From a virus, in IMG/VR virus record IMGVR_UViG_3300009481_000023, positions 1 through 44,446 of that record: DNA of 44,446 nucleotides; one strand, 5' to 3'. Made by a program: the position numbers and the translations under genes. Shown here piece after piece: positions 22,901-34,100 of the stretch. A model generated the notes under the pieces. It ran no database searches and was not told the DNA's origin. It worked only from the letters and a program-made list of their open reading frames with translations. Position 1 is the stretch's first letter. Each line of letters starts with the position of its first letter.

Positions 22901-23942
22901 CCCGAGAATAAGGAACTCCCTTTAACCCAGAGCCTATCTGTAGAGAGTTGTAAGGAACATATGTATCTGCTTCATCAGATTGATTATAGCAGCCAGATAA
23001 TCTATTTACATTTATGCATGATGTAGATGTTAAAGGGTAGTACTTGCAATCTTTAGTATCATAAAAAGTAAAGAATTGTTCGCCCGAAGTAATGGTGCTG
23101 CCAAAAGATGGGTTGTCTACAGTAATGGTTGGGTCACTTTCTTCGGAACCATTAGAGTCATAAACTGTATTAATGTTATTGGGCACTGCTGCACCAGCAC
23201 TACCTGCATCTATGTCTAACTCGGCAGTAGCCTTGATAATTCTAAAAGTATTTGGAACAGTCCAGACTTTCCTAGATCTGTCATATCTTAAGTCAAGAGG
23301 AGCAACAGGCCAAGTCTCCCTACTTTCTAGCATATTATCTATAAACTTGTCTTTAAGATTGCTAGATGTAAATGTCCCAGCCCTTGCGTCATTAACTGTA
23401 TCTGCCTTGTTGGGAATAGGCTTGCCCTGCATATCATATCCCCAACCCTGAATAATCAGAGGGCCTCTAAGAGCCATAGGCCTTAAGTTAGTTGGAGTGG
23501 CTCCACCTAAATTAGGAATATTCTGACCGCTGGCCGAAGTCCCATTAAAAAGTATCGTCCCATCATAATGGTTGGTCGTATCAGAATAAGGAGCACTAAA
23601 AGTGAATGGATTCAATGTGCCAATATTTACCGTAGGTGGTGTGTACTCATTGATAGGAGGATCTACATGGTTTGTAAAAGTAGGCCTACACTCAGTTCCG
23701 GCACTATTTGGCATGACTGGTAACTTAGTTGATGATGTGCCTAACTGAAAAGGCGTCACTAATCCGTCCCAGCTAACTCCGCCCTGATTAACAAAGTTCC
23801 CGGACGCGGCAGACATTACCTCCTGCGCGCTAGCAGCTGCGGCAAAAGTCGCCTTAGCATCAGTATCAACCTGATGTATTTGCCCTAAAATTAAGGGCTT
23901 TGGAGCACTGCTATTTCTTCTTGAGCTGTCTTGATAACCCAT
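19989..23942 (-). CDS. Repetitive Cys-rich tail fibre / adhesin-like protein
   Basis: At 1,317 residues this is one of the largest structural genes. The N-terminal 230 residues form a non-repetitive domain (RPMALRGPLIIQGWGYDM, WPVAPLDLRYDRSRKVW) likely to anchor it to the baseplate. Residues about 400-790 contain about 11 copies of a beta-strand repeat ending in SGC or a variant (GQGxITVTxxGxCxYIVSGC). Residues about 850-1240 hold seven copies of another repeat centred on GLDQK (DFKKLxFxNNIGVxVxxCxATxKGLDQK). The C-terminal 80 residues are unique. Each repeat keeps a Cys, suggesting disulfide ladders or metal. Likely role: receptor binding by a long trimeric fibre. Start ATG at 23942; the hub gene stops five bases upstream. 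Confidence 0.72.
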   Translation of the reverse strand: MGYQDSSRRNSSAPKPLILGQIHQVDTDAKATFAAAASAQEVMSAASGNFVNQGGVSWDGLVTPFQLGTSSTKLPVMPNSAGTECRPTFTNHVDPPINEYTPPTVNIGTLNPFTFSAPYSDTTNHYDGTILFNGTSASGQNIPNLGGATPTNLRPMALRGPLIIQGWGYDMQGKPIPNKADTVNDARAGTFTSSNLKDKFIDNMLESRETWPVAPLDLRYDRSRKVWTVPNTFRIIKATAELDIDAGSAGAAVPNNINTVYDSNGSEESDPTITVDNPSFGSTITSGEQFFTFYDTKDCKYYPLTSTSCINVNRLSGCYNQSDEADTYVPYNSLQIGSGLKGVPYSRDAGCDGSGLKLETMHKFSGEYFTNIIPGLGLSVTDNGCGSFTISTESAEASCPTITGEGTVTVTKGAGCDFVVSGAPATDTITIVKATGCASVTGPAINGNERTYTVSGHRTAITGQGSITAVESGECGYIISGCEHTFSGQGGITVTSDGCDHVISGCQTTVSGQGDITVTTDGECGYIVSGCDPVVAGAGSNTVTVSTAGGCKTYTVSGCQDSFTGVGSVTVTSTAQGECKEYTISGCETSLSGQGNITVTPNGDCGYIVSGCTTELAGGDGINVTPSGECGYKIEFDGCRNTVASTDSCIIVNEQSVGDCSRFDLSLNTDCITSVAGAGDISVTNVGNVYTVSGCNPVIAGGTNVTVNESTSAGCKTYTVDASGCKPSFVAQGGVSITDVGDYCNQVVTISGCQDTFTQAGTVTITSSSNGDCKDYTISGCAPDIEGIAGISVTKAAGDCGKITISGNYIDGTAPQYKDTSYCDYTASTTSCTEIACLTLGEGLQLAGTTVSAPLLHVQGDWVSADCGGAAASEFDATKILFSDNLIATRSNCEWTIKALDQKISSTRNTAVTNCMAQGADVADTDFKKLAFTDNIGVAVAGCVATIKGLDQKVQSTETDNICGLTNVAEKDFSKLTFANNIGVSVDGCTATVKGLDQKVESTSTDNICGLTNVAETDFKKLTFSNNIGVEVADCVATVKGLDQKISSVPNAAVTNCIGDAAVGETDFKKLAFTDNIGVSVADCVATIKGLDQKVESTQTDNICGLTNVAETDFKKLTFSNNIGVEVADCVATVKGLDQKISSVPNAAVTNCIGDAAVGETDFKKLAFTDNIGVSVAGCVATVKGLDQKVQGIAGNCSSAQGPFDFTTLQFADGLKMTNVGCTTTIQKVLTVRDNGVRVGDDHSCELDFKCGLTVENPANGKVEIKLDPTNSDPAGDQTVQLVKDICCQGNGFDIKYTTLTFNSCGLLKSVAEGDAC
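20413..20945 (-). repeat. Near-identical 285-bp tandem repeat inside the fibre gene
   Basis: Two adjacent copies, 20413-20697 and from 20698 to about 20945, match almost base for base (period 285 bp, 95 codons; for instance both contain caatattatcagtgaacgct). Each copy encodes two alternating sub-repeats of about 47 residues. Neighbouring units at about 20983-21250 are the same repeat family but clearly more diverged. The pattern indicates recent duplication or gene conversion inside the gene. Confidence 0.85.
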
Positions 23943-23947
23943 AGTAC

Positions 23948-26530
23948 CTAAGATCCCCTATTGTTCATAAATCTAGAGCGTTGGACATACATGTCCATAA
24001 ATGCCATTTTTCTTCTCTGTTTAGCTTGCGTTACCCTATTCTTAGCGGCCTGTTTTATCCTTTCAGTATTGAGTTTAGATAGCCTTCCAAAGTTTGGAGT
24101 GAATGTGGTAAGTTCATAAGTGGTATTGATACCTCCTTCTCCTATATTAACTGCAACACTAGTTATGTTAGGTCCAAAAGAACCAGTAGAAGATGTCAGA
24201 GGTATATAATAATAAAAATGCGACGTAAGTCCTAAAACCCAAGTATATTGTGTTAGGGCGAAGTTGTTGAAAGTGGTGTTGGTGGATCTAAGCTCTGATC
24301 CTATTCTGTGTTCTGGATAACCGGGCCAATTCACAGAGCCTCTCTCTCCCACTTGCATAAATGTTAACCCATCTTGGCTCTGGCTATTTGCCACAGTGGT
24401 CATAGCTGAGGAACCGCCATAGTTCCAAGGGGATAAATCATCATTAGGCTTCATGTTAACTGGACCCGGTGGACCTTGAAATGCAAAAGGGCCGTATTTT
24501 GTGTAATTACTTCGCATAGGCACTTCAATATTTGTCGGATAATACCTTTTCTTAGCAAGACCAAATGCGACATCAGAACCATTAAAGACAAACTTCTTTA
24601 CTTTGGCTTGGAGGCCTGCAAGAAGTCTGCCTTCGGCTCTTCCTACAAGAATAGTCCCTGCATAGTCATCTCCAGTCCCAGCCTCTTGCGTTTTAGCCTC
24701 TACAGGTGAAGCTAGTGTAACTACAGTCTTAACTCCAGTTACAAAATTAGAGTCTGCGTTAGCCCTGACATATAAATAAGTTCCATCACTTATAACCTCT
24801 CCTGCCTGAACGAAACCTGTAGTCGCACTAAAGCGTGCTCCTCCTGATACCATAGCTGTATCGCTTGTAAATGGGTCCATATAAACACTAGGCTTTGTTA
24901 ATCCAAGCCAAGTTGATCCATCTTCAATCCAAGCCTCTCCAGCCGGAAGAGCAGAGTAATAGTTCTTCTTGGCCTCTGTGTTATAGTAAGTCTCAGCATC
25001 TGTTTCTATAAGAACCTTTTTTCCATAATACTCGTTTGCAAAGCTTTGTATAAAAGTATGGACTTTATTTATATCAGACTGTAGAAGATTAGGATTTCCG
25101 GGAGGATTAAAATCAAAGCCTCCTCCGCCGGGCATATTGCCAAGACCATTATTAACCGCATCTGCTTCAACATCTGCAGCTGCAGCAACTGCCGCATCCT
25201 TAAATGGATTATTATAACCTCTTGTATAGAGCCATTGGCCTGTTGTGGTGCCATTATATCCATTGAAAGAAGTACAATAGGCTTTCCAGTCGTCTATTCC
25301 TTTTAGAGCTGCCCTCATTTCAATCTCATCCACATACACAAAGTTCGTACTGAGAGGAACACTTAAAGTTGTGTTGAGTTTTCTAAAGTCCATTCTCACA
25401 TTAAAAATAGAGCCATACTCAGCTGGCACATTAGTGTTAGTCGTTGTGTATGTTATTGCATTTCCATCCTCATCCAGTCCCCACCAAGGAACTATCGAGG
25501 TAGTGCTAAAAAAGGTCTGGTAGTTAGCACCTGTTGCTAATGAAGATGTCGGCTCATTTCTAAGTTCCCGACCAACATTCTTTGATATTACATTATCCCT
25601 AGTGTCTAAGAACTCTTGTATCCTACCCATAGTAGGCTGTTCGCGCCTTTGTTGAGTTTTTACCTTTATAACTTTTTGTTTTTGTTGTGTAATAAACATT
25701 TCTATATAGTAGTCACAGCCGGCATCTGCACAAACCTGAGATATTAACTCCATAACCGTCATAGAGTCTGCACCTAATCTGTAGATGGAAGGAGCAAAAG
25801 GAATATCATGTAGGTCTAAGAAATATCCTGTAAACCACCCATTCCCACCAAAGCTAGTCTTCAGAGTGCCCTCATAAGAGTCGGTAGTAGATTTAATTAA
25901 ACCAAACTTAGCTCCTGCAGTATTGACTCCATTCCAGTCATGAGCCCTAAATGCTATGGCTCCATGTGGGCCAAAAGAAGGGTCTTTCTCTCCACTTAAC
26001 ATAGTGCCTGTAGCAAGCTTGACTAGTGACCAAGGAACCCCTTGATCGTTAAAGTCTGACTTTCCAAAACCATGCCCTTCAAGATATCCAAAGACATTAA
26101 GCACATTGTAAAGACCTCCTACACTACCATTGTTTTCATTAAGTATGAGTTGTGTATTTTGCAGTATGAATCTAGGATCAGATATATTTACAGTATACTG
26201 GTTAAGTCCCGAAGTATCATCTCTCTTATTCCAGCTCTGAACAATTCCTGCAAATTCAAAATCTGCCACTCTAAAATAAACTGGAGCTCCTACAGCAGGC
26301 CTATATTTTTCGAAACCGGGATCTGCCTGCGTCCAAGTTGCTTGATGTCCCGGATAGTCATAATAGATCTTATCGCCCGGACAAGGATCTTCTGTAAGCT
26401 CTACCGTCAAGTTCGTCTGTTGCTCATTCCACCCAACAGTGCAAGTGAAAGATTTTACACTACAGCCTAGAAATAGAGTCTGCTTGAAAGGCCCTACTAT
26501 ATTCTCTCCATAATCACAAACATTCGGCAT
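23948..26530 (-). CDS. Baseplate hub / tail-tip protein
   Basis: This 860-residue structural protein precedes the fibre gene by five bases. The N-terminal part (VGWNEQQTNLTVELTEDPCPGD, then VYFRVADFEFAGIVQSWNKRD) reads like the beta-barrel hub domain of gp27/Tal-type proteins, where a ring surrounds the tail tube end. SMTVMELISQVCADAGCDYYIEMF (about residues 256-278) resembles the hub helix-strand that many hub proteins carry. The middle is beta-rich; the last 45 residues are basic and helical (LNTERIKQAAKNRVTQAKQRRK). It lies after the tape measure and one more tail gene, the usual place for a hub. No lysozyme or peptidase motif was seen. Confidence 0.65.
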   Translation of the reverse strand: MPNVCDYGENIVGPFKQTLFLGCSVKSFTCTVGWNEQQTNLTVELTEDPCPGDKIYYDYPGHQATWTQADPGFEKYRPAVGAPVYFRVADFEFAGIVQSWNKRDDTSGLNQYTVNISDPRFILQNTQLILNENNGSVGGLYNVLNVFGYLEGHGFGKSDFNDQGVPWSLVKLATGTMLSGEKDPSFGPHGAIAFRAHDWNGVNTAGAKFGLIKSTTDSYEGTLKTSFGGNGWFTGYFLDLHDIPFAPSIYRLGADSMTVMELISQVCADAGCDYYIEMFITQQKQKVIKVKTQQRREQPTMGRIQEFLDTRDNVISKNVGRELRNEPTSSLATGANYQTFFSTTSIVPWWGLDEDGNAITYTTTNTNVPAEYGSIFNVRMDFRKLNTTLSVPLSTNFVYVDEIEMRAALKGIDDWKAYCTSFNGYNGTTTGQWLYTRGYNNPFKDAAVAAAADVEADAVNNGLGNMPGGGGFDFNPPGNPNLLQSDINKVHTFIQSFANEYYGKKVLIETDAETYYNTEAKKNYYSALPAGEAWIEDGSTWLGLTKPSVYMDPFTSDTAMVSGGARFSATTGFVQAGEVISDGTYLYVRANADSNFVTGVKTVVTLASPVEAKTQEAGTGDDYAGTILVGRAEGRLLAGLQAKVKKFVFNGSDVAFGLAKKRYYPTNIEVPMRSNYTKYGPFAFQGPPGPVNMKPNDDLSPWNYGGSSAMTTVANSQSQDGLTFMQVGERGSVNWPGYPEHRIGSELRSTNTTFNNFALTQYTWVLGLTSHFYYYIPLTSSTGSFGPNITSVAVNIGEGGINTTYELTTFTPNFGRLSKLNTERIKQAAKNRVTQAKQRRKMAFMDMYVQRSRFMNNRGS

Positions 26531-26540
26531 ATATCAAATC

Positions 26541-28157
26541 CTAGCTAGATGGGCAAGAAGTATAGATCCAGCTACATTGCCTTGTATACTTCCCTGTTTT
26601 AACATCAAATGTCTCACTATCTGCAGTTCTAAATACCGTATTATCATTACCACTTATAGCTTCCTCTAGTTTATTCACAACAACATCATATTGAGGAGAA
26701 GGGGAATTATCAAAATAATTATCTCCTGTTGCACATCCAGTGTATGGAGGCACCGCTGCAGAAATGCTCAAGTCCTGTGTAAATGCAGTCTTAGTTCCTA
26801 TGTCTTGGAGTAATGGGCCAGCAGCTCTTCCTAAGATCTTTATCTCTGCAAACACATCTGTAGGTCTTTTCTTAGTAACATTTATTGTTTCAGATATAAC
26901 ACCAGTAACGCAATGGTCTGGTCTATTATCAAACGAAACATTATAAGTAATAGTCCCCTCTTCTATATTATAGCCATATGACTCAGAAATTGGCTTCTTA
27001 TTGAAAGGAGTTCCTATAACTCCAGAAAAAGTTTCTGGTATAGCTCCACTATAAGCCATTGCTGCTCTAGTTGAGAATATACCGTTGTCAAGACAGTATC
27101 TAGTATAAGTTCTAGCTATATCAAAAGCACCACTATCTGATAAAAGGGCAAAAGAGCCATCTCCTAGTTTATAAGTAGGATAGCCCTGAACAGTGCCATC
27201 CATAGTAACGCTTGTTATACCATCTTGGTTGGCTTTTTCTACATTCAAACTAAATGCATCATTGACCGGAAACTCGCCCAAAGGAACAAAGCCACTCTTG
27301 GGGCCGTCAGTGACTCCACTTGGTAGATTTGATATTCCAGCAGGAACTCCAGCAGAAACACTATTAGGCATTCCTGTTGCAACAGCTATAAATGTATCAT
27401 CAACTGACACAGATGCGGCTGTCTCATCTTGATTAACAGATCTTTCGGTTAAATATGTCCTATATCCATAATTCACATTAGTTCCTAAACTAAGCAAATT
27501 ATTAACCTCTACATTTTGTAACTCTAAGGTAGCTACTCCAGTTATATAATTAATAGCATTTGTAAGGCCAGATATACACAATGCTGAGCCATCACCGAGC
27601 TCTCCGGTAGATATTGTCTGGCCTACAGCACTAACTGACCTTGAGATTTCAAGTACTGGAGGAAACTCAACCCCATAAAATTTAGTCGGCTTTTTAACAT
27701 AACTAAAAGAATAGTTTGTCTGTGCATCTTCAAGATTTAAACCTGTTCCTAAGTAATCTTGAGTTCCGCTTATGCTAGATGCTGCAAAGCCTAAAGATAC
27801 GGAGTAGTTAGCTCTTTTTGTATAATAGTCAGGACTGGAAATACTGATAGAATTAACTAAAGGTCTTCCAGATATAACAGTGCCTGAACAACTCTCATCT
27901 CCTAGAAACTCAGCAATAAACTCTCTATAGTTACCTGTGAATGCAGAGTGTAGATCTTCTTGTGCTCTAAAAACCTCAAGAGCTCCTCCATCCCCTACCG
28001 CTTCAGGGATTAATGTTCCCTCAAGATTTATTGTATAAACACCGCCTATTATATTTCCGTTATTTTTAATAGCATAAGTTTCTCTCTCATAAGAGACATC
28101 TGGCGCAGGCTTGAACTGATAATCGCCATACGTTACATTTACTCCAGTTATTGCCAT
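26541..28157 (-). CDS. Tail distal / baseplate protein
   Basis: This 538-residue beta-rich protein comes straight after the tape-measure gene. Its opening (AITGVNVTYGDYQFKPAPDV, then NIIGGVYTINLEGTL) fits the start of a tube-end or Dit-like ring protein. A second part (VFAEIKILGRAAGPLLQDIG near the C-terminus) and the SISISSPDYYTKRANYSVSLGF strand pair (about residues 103-124) suggest two tail-tube-like barrels. Cys residues are few compared with its neighbours. AAGGAA is eight bases before the ATG. I infer a ring closing the distal tail tube before the hub; no exact family is claimed. Confidence 0.6.
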   Translation of the reverse strand: MAITGVNVTYGDYQFKPAPDVSYERETYAIKNNGNIIGGVYTINLEGTLIPEAVGDGGALEVFRAQEDLHSAFTGNYREFIAEFLGDESCSGTVISGRPLVNSISISSPDYYTKRANYSVSLGFAASSISGTQDYLGTGLNLEDAQTNYSFSYVKKPTKFYGVEFPPVLEISRSVSAVGQTISTGELGDGSALCISGLTNAINYITGVATLELQNVEVNNLLSLGTNVNYGYRTYLTERSVNQDETAASVSVDDTFIAVATGMPNSVSAGVPAGISNLPSGVTDGPKSGFVPLGEFPVNDAFSLNVEKANQDGITSVTMDGTVQGYPTYKLGDGSFALLSDSGAFDIARTYTRYCLDNGIFSTRAAMAYSGAIPETFSGVIGTPFNKKPISESYGYNIEEGTITYNVSFDNRPDHCVTGVISETINVTKKRPTDVFAEIKILGRAAGPLLQDIGTKTAFTQDLSISAAVPPYTGCATGDNYFDNSPSPQYDVVVNKLEEAISGNDNTVFRTADSETFDVKTGKYTRQCSWIYTSCPSS

Positions 28158-28167
28158 TGTCTATTCC

Positions 28168-31100
28168 TTATCTGAATGATGGTTGTTGAGGAGCTGGACT
28201 TGGTGAGTCTAAGGTACTGTTAGTAGGTTGGGAAGAACCCATTCCCGGCATTTCTGCTACCTTAGCTGCAACAGCATCTGCCACAACTGTCTTTATAGCT
28301 TCTAATATATTTCCTTGATCAAGCCTTACATCGACAGCTTGAATTTTCACTCCATCTTTAATCGAAGCAAATGCTGTGGTAAGAGAACTCATAGCAGTGA
28401 CTGCTTCTGGGCCTACAATAGGTGCTTGCCCACCTGCCGCTGCAGGGTCAGTGTACTGCATTCCTCCAACAGAAGGGTTCTTGAAGAAATCGTCCGGGAG
28501 GTAATGGGACATCGACCCAATAGCACCTTCTGCTCTTACCCTTTGTTCTGGAGTCATTCCTCCAGCAGACGGATCAACATAGGAGCTTCCAGCTCTTCCC
28601 GGTGTCTTTCCTCCAGTTACATCAAACGGCTGCTTGCCAAAACCTCCAAATGGATCGGTAACTGGGTTTCCGAACTGGTCAACTTGAGACATTGCTCCCT
28701 CAGTTCCCATGATCTGCCCTTGTGCTTTTTGGCCGGGCATCATACCAGTCTTTATATATTCTTGAACTTGGTCTTTTTTAAGCTTACCCGAGCGAAGCAT
28801 ATTTCTAGCTTGATTTATACGCTCTCTTTTTCCTAGTAATCTTTCCTGAGTATTTTGTAGAGTGGCCTTATCACTATATCTGCCCTGAGCCTCTTTTCCT
28901 TTGTCAGTCAAAGCGCCAGTCATGGGGTCTATTTGTCCAGACTTTAACTGTTGCTGTCTTCTAAACTCTATAGCTGTAGAAACTTCTTGATTCGTAAGCC
29001 TACTACCTAGATAACTGTCTTTCTTCAATACATCAAAGCCAATTTTATCTGGATCGTAGCCCTTAAAGCTTCTTATCTTGCCTTGAGGAATCAAACCTTG
29101 AGCCTCATACGCAGCATTGCCCATCCTACGTTCTGCTTTTGATGCTCCTGCACCACTTGCATCAGTTAGCAATCCAGTTCCCTCAAACTCGCCAGCTTTT
29201 ATAGCGTCCGCTAGTCTAAGCTTAGAGTTACTTATACCAAACCTTGACTCAACTCTACCTACAGGTCTTCCTCCAAGCTCTTTGTTAAGCCTAATCCTTC
29301 TTTCCATTTCAGTTTCATTTTCATTCGCTCTTCCTTTATAAGTAGATTTATACTGAGGTCCGGTATCGGCTAATTGAGAAGTAAGTTCTGGTTGGGCAAG
29401 CCTAGCTTCAGCTTCCGCTTTGTCCTTCTTCGCTTGTTCTAACATAGCTTTTCTTCTGCCTGATACGCTTGCGGCAAAAGTTGTTGTTCTATAAGTTTCA
29501 AGCTCACCAGTAGTTCCACCATCTTTATTTCTTAGGCGACCAGCTGCCTCTTCTCCAAATCCAGCAGCGCCTGTGAGAGAGACAGTTGAGCCTTTTGCTT
29601 TCTCAATATAGGATCTATGAGTAGCCAGATCCTGCCGAAGTTTATCGGATAAGCCTTGTCCTTCAGGTCCAGCCGCTGAAAGTCTCTTAAATATGTCTTC
29701 ATCACTGCCCTTGAGACTTATTCCTCTACTCTTTGCAAATTCAGAGACCTTGCCTCTAGTTTTATTAAGATTATCAAGATGGATATCTGATGTGGCAATG
29801 TTCTGTAAGTGGTCTAGCTCCTCTAAGTCTAAAGAGGAAGCCGTTCCAGTATCCCGCATAGATTGTAGTTGACCACGCCTTTTGTCTCGCGAAGCTCTAT
29901 CTCTATAAGCTGCTGTGTTAGCGTCTCCAGCAATAATTGTTGAGTCAGCTTGGGCTAATTTTTTCCTTGCCTCGTCTCTTTCTATCTTGTCTTTAGCTCT
30001 TTGCTCTATATCATGACGAACACGAACAGCTTCACTTGGACTTTTAGTCGGATCAAATTGTTCCTTAAGTTTTCCATCCTTGTCAGTAAAAGGATCTGGA
30101 AATGCGTCTGATGCAGCTTCCATAGCGAATGGGTCTACATTCTTAATTCCTTTTTCCGTTGATTCCTTGAACATTCCCTCAGTCTGTACTCCGAGATCCT
30201 TTAAGCTTTTCTTGACTGCCGCCGGTTCGATAGTGGGAGCTATCGGCAATGCAATAGCGTCATGAATAGCGGCACCAATAGCACTTGCTTGAGAGCTTTT
30301 CCTCATCTTGCCGGGTTCAATATTCTGGAAGCCACCGCCACCTAGCCCTTTAAGCTTCTTTATTTTTTCTTTATCAAGCTCTGAGCCCTGAAGTGTTTTC
30401 ATTACTTTTTTAAGTTCTTTAGGAGCAGGTTTTCTCACAGGGTCTATGGAGTTCTTCTCTATATCGTCCAATGTCACATTTGAAACGTCTACTATCAGCT
30501 CTTCTCTTGTTTTTGGTTTCCCGCGCGTTGGCCCAGCAACAGGGGCTGTCGTGAACAGATTTCCACTAGCAATAGACTCAGCATCTCCTAAAGGCCTTCC
30601 TCCTCTTGTGGCCTTCAATCTTTCATTTTCTGCTTCTATGTTAGCCCTAGCTCTATCTTTAGCTGCCTTTCTATCTGCTTCGTATGCTTCTTCCTGAGCC
30701 TTAATAGCATCTTTCTGGGTGCTCGCAAGTTTGGCTCTAATGCCAAGTAATCTCTTTTCTTCTTTCTCTATGGCGTTAAAGTCGCTTGCACTCGTAACCA
30801 GATTCTTTAATTCATCAAGCCTTTCAAGTTCCCCAGATATTCCTGTGTCTATTTTATCTCTTACGTTTTGATCCGATAAATCAGCACCTGCAAAACTAGC
30901 ACCAAAGTTACCGAATGCTGTAGTTCCTCTGTTGCCAGCCAAGGTGACTTCTCTGGCTGTTCCTCCACGAGCAAGCATATCATTGACTTCTGTTCCCATG
31001 AATTCAGACACATCTCTCTTCTCGACACTGTCCGCTTTTCTAAGTTCTTCTGCAGAAAATGCTGCAAGCTGCATTTGGATTCTTAAATCATCAACAGCAG

Positions 31101-34100
31101 TATTCAGCCTATCCATCTCAGTAACGGCCTGCTTGCGAACTCTATCTTCCATAACATTCAGAGCATCTTTCTGCTGCTGACCTATTGCTGCCGCTTCGTC
31201 TTTCTTTCTATCTATAGCAGCTCCTTGATCTACTCCAGCAAAGAAGCCTTGTGCATTTATTCCTAATTGCCCCAGACCTTGTATTGCTACTCCTCTTGCC
31301 TGAACTGACGCTTGTGTTTTGAGCTTGGCTATTTCTTCCTGAGTCTTGCCTCCCGCAGTCAATATAGGATCAAGCTGACCGCTGAGAAGTTTGCTCATCT
31401 GCCCAGTTGTTAATTCTCCGCCTGTTTCTAGCAACTCAACAGCACGGAAATCATCCCTAATCGCCTTTCTATCTTCAGCAGCACCTTTGAAATCACCTCT
31501 GTTAATTTTCTCTTGAATTCCTTGGAGTCTTTCAAAAGTGCCTTTCAACGAGTCTTGCTCCGCAAGCTGTTTAGATTGCAAGTCTGCTATCTCTGATTCA
31601 ATAGCTGCCAACCTTGTTGTGTCATCAGCTAAAGTACTTAAAGCTCCTGTTGTATCTTCGAGTGCTCCTTTAACTGTTGCTAACTGACCGATAAGCTCTG
31701 TATTGGTTCCCTGTCCGGGCTGAGCAAGTTGAGCCTCTATGCGAGCTTTTTCTTGTTGTAAGCTTGTCTGTCTAGCCTGCAGTTCACCTACATTTGCTGT
31801 AGCTACTCCACCGGCTACGACCCTACCACCTATGCTAACTGCCTGACCTGTTTGTCTAGCTATACTTTGGTTTAAATCAGCCTGAGCTTCAGCTAGTCCG
31901 CCTTTTCTAGTTCCAGTTACTTCTCCAACTCTCTTATCTATGTCGTCTCGTTTTTTATCAAAATCTCTAAGCTTTAACTGCACATCTCTTTGAAGCTTGG
32001 CAATATCCGCTGACCTTTGTGCAATCTCCCTTGCTGCGTCGAACTGAGCTGACAGCTGGTCAATTATTTCCTGTGTAGCTCCTCCAAACTGTTCTACTAT
32101 ATCTCCGGTATTACCAAGAGCAGCTCTAATAGCATCTATCCCGCCTTCTCCTTGTCGCGCTTGTGTTAGAGTAGCCTCCATCTGCTTCATGAATGCATCC
32201 AGCACTGGCCCTTCAGCACCAGCAGCTTGTGCTCTTTCTCTAATAGTGTCAAGCATCTGCTGATTCGTTCCTAACTGCCCACCTCTAGCTGTAACATCTT
32301 CTGTAATAGCGTTTAGAGAGTCCTTCAATACATCAGGTAATGCTGCGGCAAAGCCCGGAACCCCTTCAAGTCCTTCCAGCGTGCCTGATGCTCCAGTCCC
32401 ACCAACTGATTCTATCTCTGCAAATCCAGCCCTTATAGCGTCCGTAACTCCGCCTTGCTCAAGACCCTGTATGTCTAAGTTTTCAAAAGGATTGACAACC
32501 TCATCCAAACTAAAATCAGCTTCACCACTAAGCAGCGAACCTACTCTCTTTTCAGCATTAGAAACAAATACATCGAACGAGTTAAGAGTTTGCTCCATAG
32601 CGTTTGTTAGTTTTTGAAGTGCCGTTACCATGCCATCCATAGCTTTTCCACTGGCTTCCAGTAGATTATTCACAACAGCTTGAGATATTGACTGCTCAGT
32701 CAAAGCCACAGAGTTTGCCATAGCTTGCTGAGTTAATCTGTTAAATTGTCTCTGTACTCCTGAATAGGCTGGGCCTGCTCTTCCTAGTAAGCTATTTCCT
32801 GATGCCAGAGCCTGATTGAATGCATCTATGTCTCCAGACGCTGCAGCTTGTTGTACCCTTTTGATCGCTCCCGATAGAGCTGCCGCATCTTGTTTTCCAA
32901 GTGTTTCTAGAGCTCCTTGAGTTGCCGCAAACAGCTGGTTTCCAAGATCAATACGTATTGTTGCAGCCGCTTTCTTTCCAGCTTCTCCAAGCAGTCCTAA
33001 GTCAAGAGCCTTCTGTATTTCTGTAAAGTTCTTCTGTGCTTTCTTTGGATCACTGGTATCTATTTTACTTAAGAATGCTTGTAATTCTTCGATCTTACCT
33101 TTAGAATCATTAGAAGCAAGTATGATAGTATCTGTTACGCTTCCTAATACATTCGCTAATGCAGCGGCACTTTGTTCTGCTATTTTAGGATCAAAATTCT
33201 TAAGGGCTTCTGCAAATCCTCTACCCTCTATGACAAGCTCGCCTGCTGCTACGTCTTGGTCTATCTCCCTTTGACTCTTTTCTTGACTATCAAACGTCAT
33301 TCCAGCTCTAGACAAGAAGTCCATGATTGGATCTTTACTTCCTGCTCTTTGAAGCAATTCTCTCTGGGAGCCGCTTTCGATAGAGTCTACACCACCACCA
33401 CCTCGAAACGCTCCTCCTGAGAAGAAGCTAAAAATGCTGCTGATGCCTTCACCCACTCGCATGAATTGTGCTCTTTCTGCGTCTCCTCCCATAAAACCAA
33501 CGCCCCTTGCACTCTCAAAGTCGCCGCCCGCAGAGGAAAGCCTATTGAACATTTCAACATTCTTTCTATTGGCCTTGTCAATATCATCAGCGGTTACAAA
33601 TGCATCATTAGCTAGTTTATGAAGAGCTTCTCCTGCTTCTTTTGATGCATCATTAAGACCAGCTATAGCGTCAAATCTTATTTTGTCAGCAGCCGCATTT
33701 GCTTGGCCTATAGCTTTACCAGCAAAAATACCTATTCCACCACCTATCGCTGCTCCTACTGGGCCACCGAGAATGAAACCTAACGCAGCGCCCGCAGAAC
33801 CTCCAGCAACACCTCCTTTAATTGCTCCTCGTTGTCTAGCTCCTTCAGCAGTTTCAAGCCTACTTCCTTTTATCTGTTGAGCACCAATCGTTTCAAGGTT
33901 CTGTACTCCTGTAGCAAATTCAGAAATTGGACCGGCAAGAGCAACTCCAACTGCACCAGCTATGGCAGGACCAAGTGCAGCCATTCCAAATCCAGTTCCT
34001 CTCATCGACATCCTGCCCAAACCTCTTAGCTTGCCGCCTCCCGTTACACTACCTCCTGCTCTTGACAACGAAGTTCCTAAACCTCTTCCGCCAGAAAGAT

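Noticed and set aside
21495-22911. Plus-strand frames opposite the fibre repeats
   Set aside because: They arise from repeated minus-strand coding with skewed composition; no start sites or family motifs.
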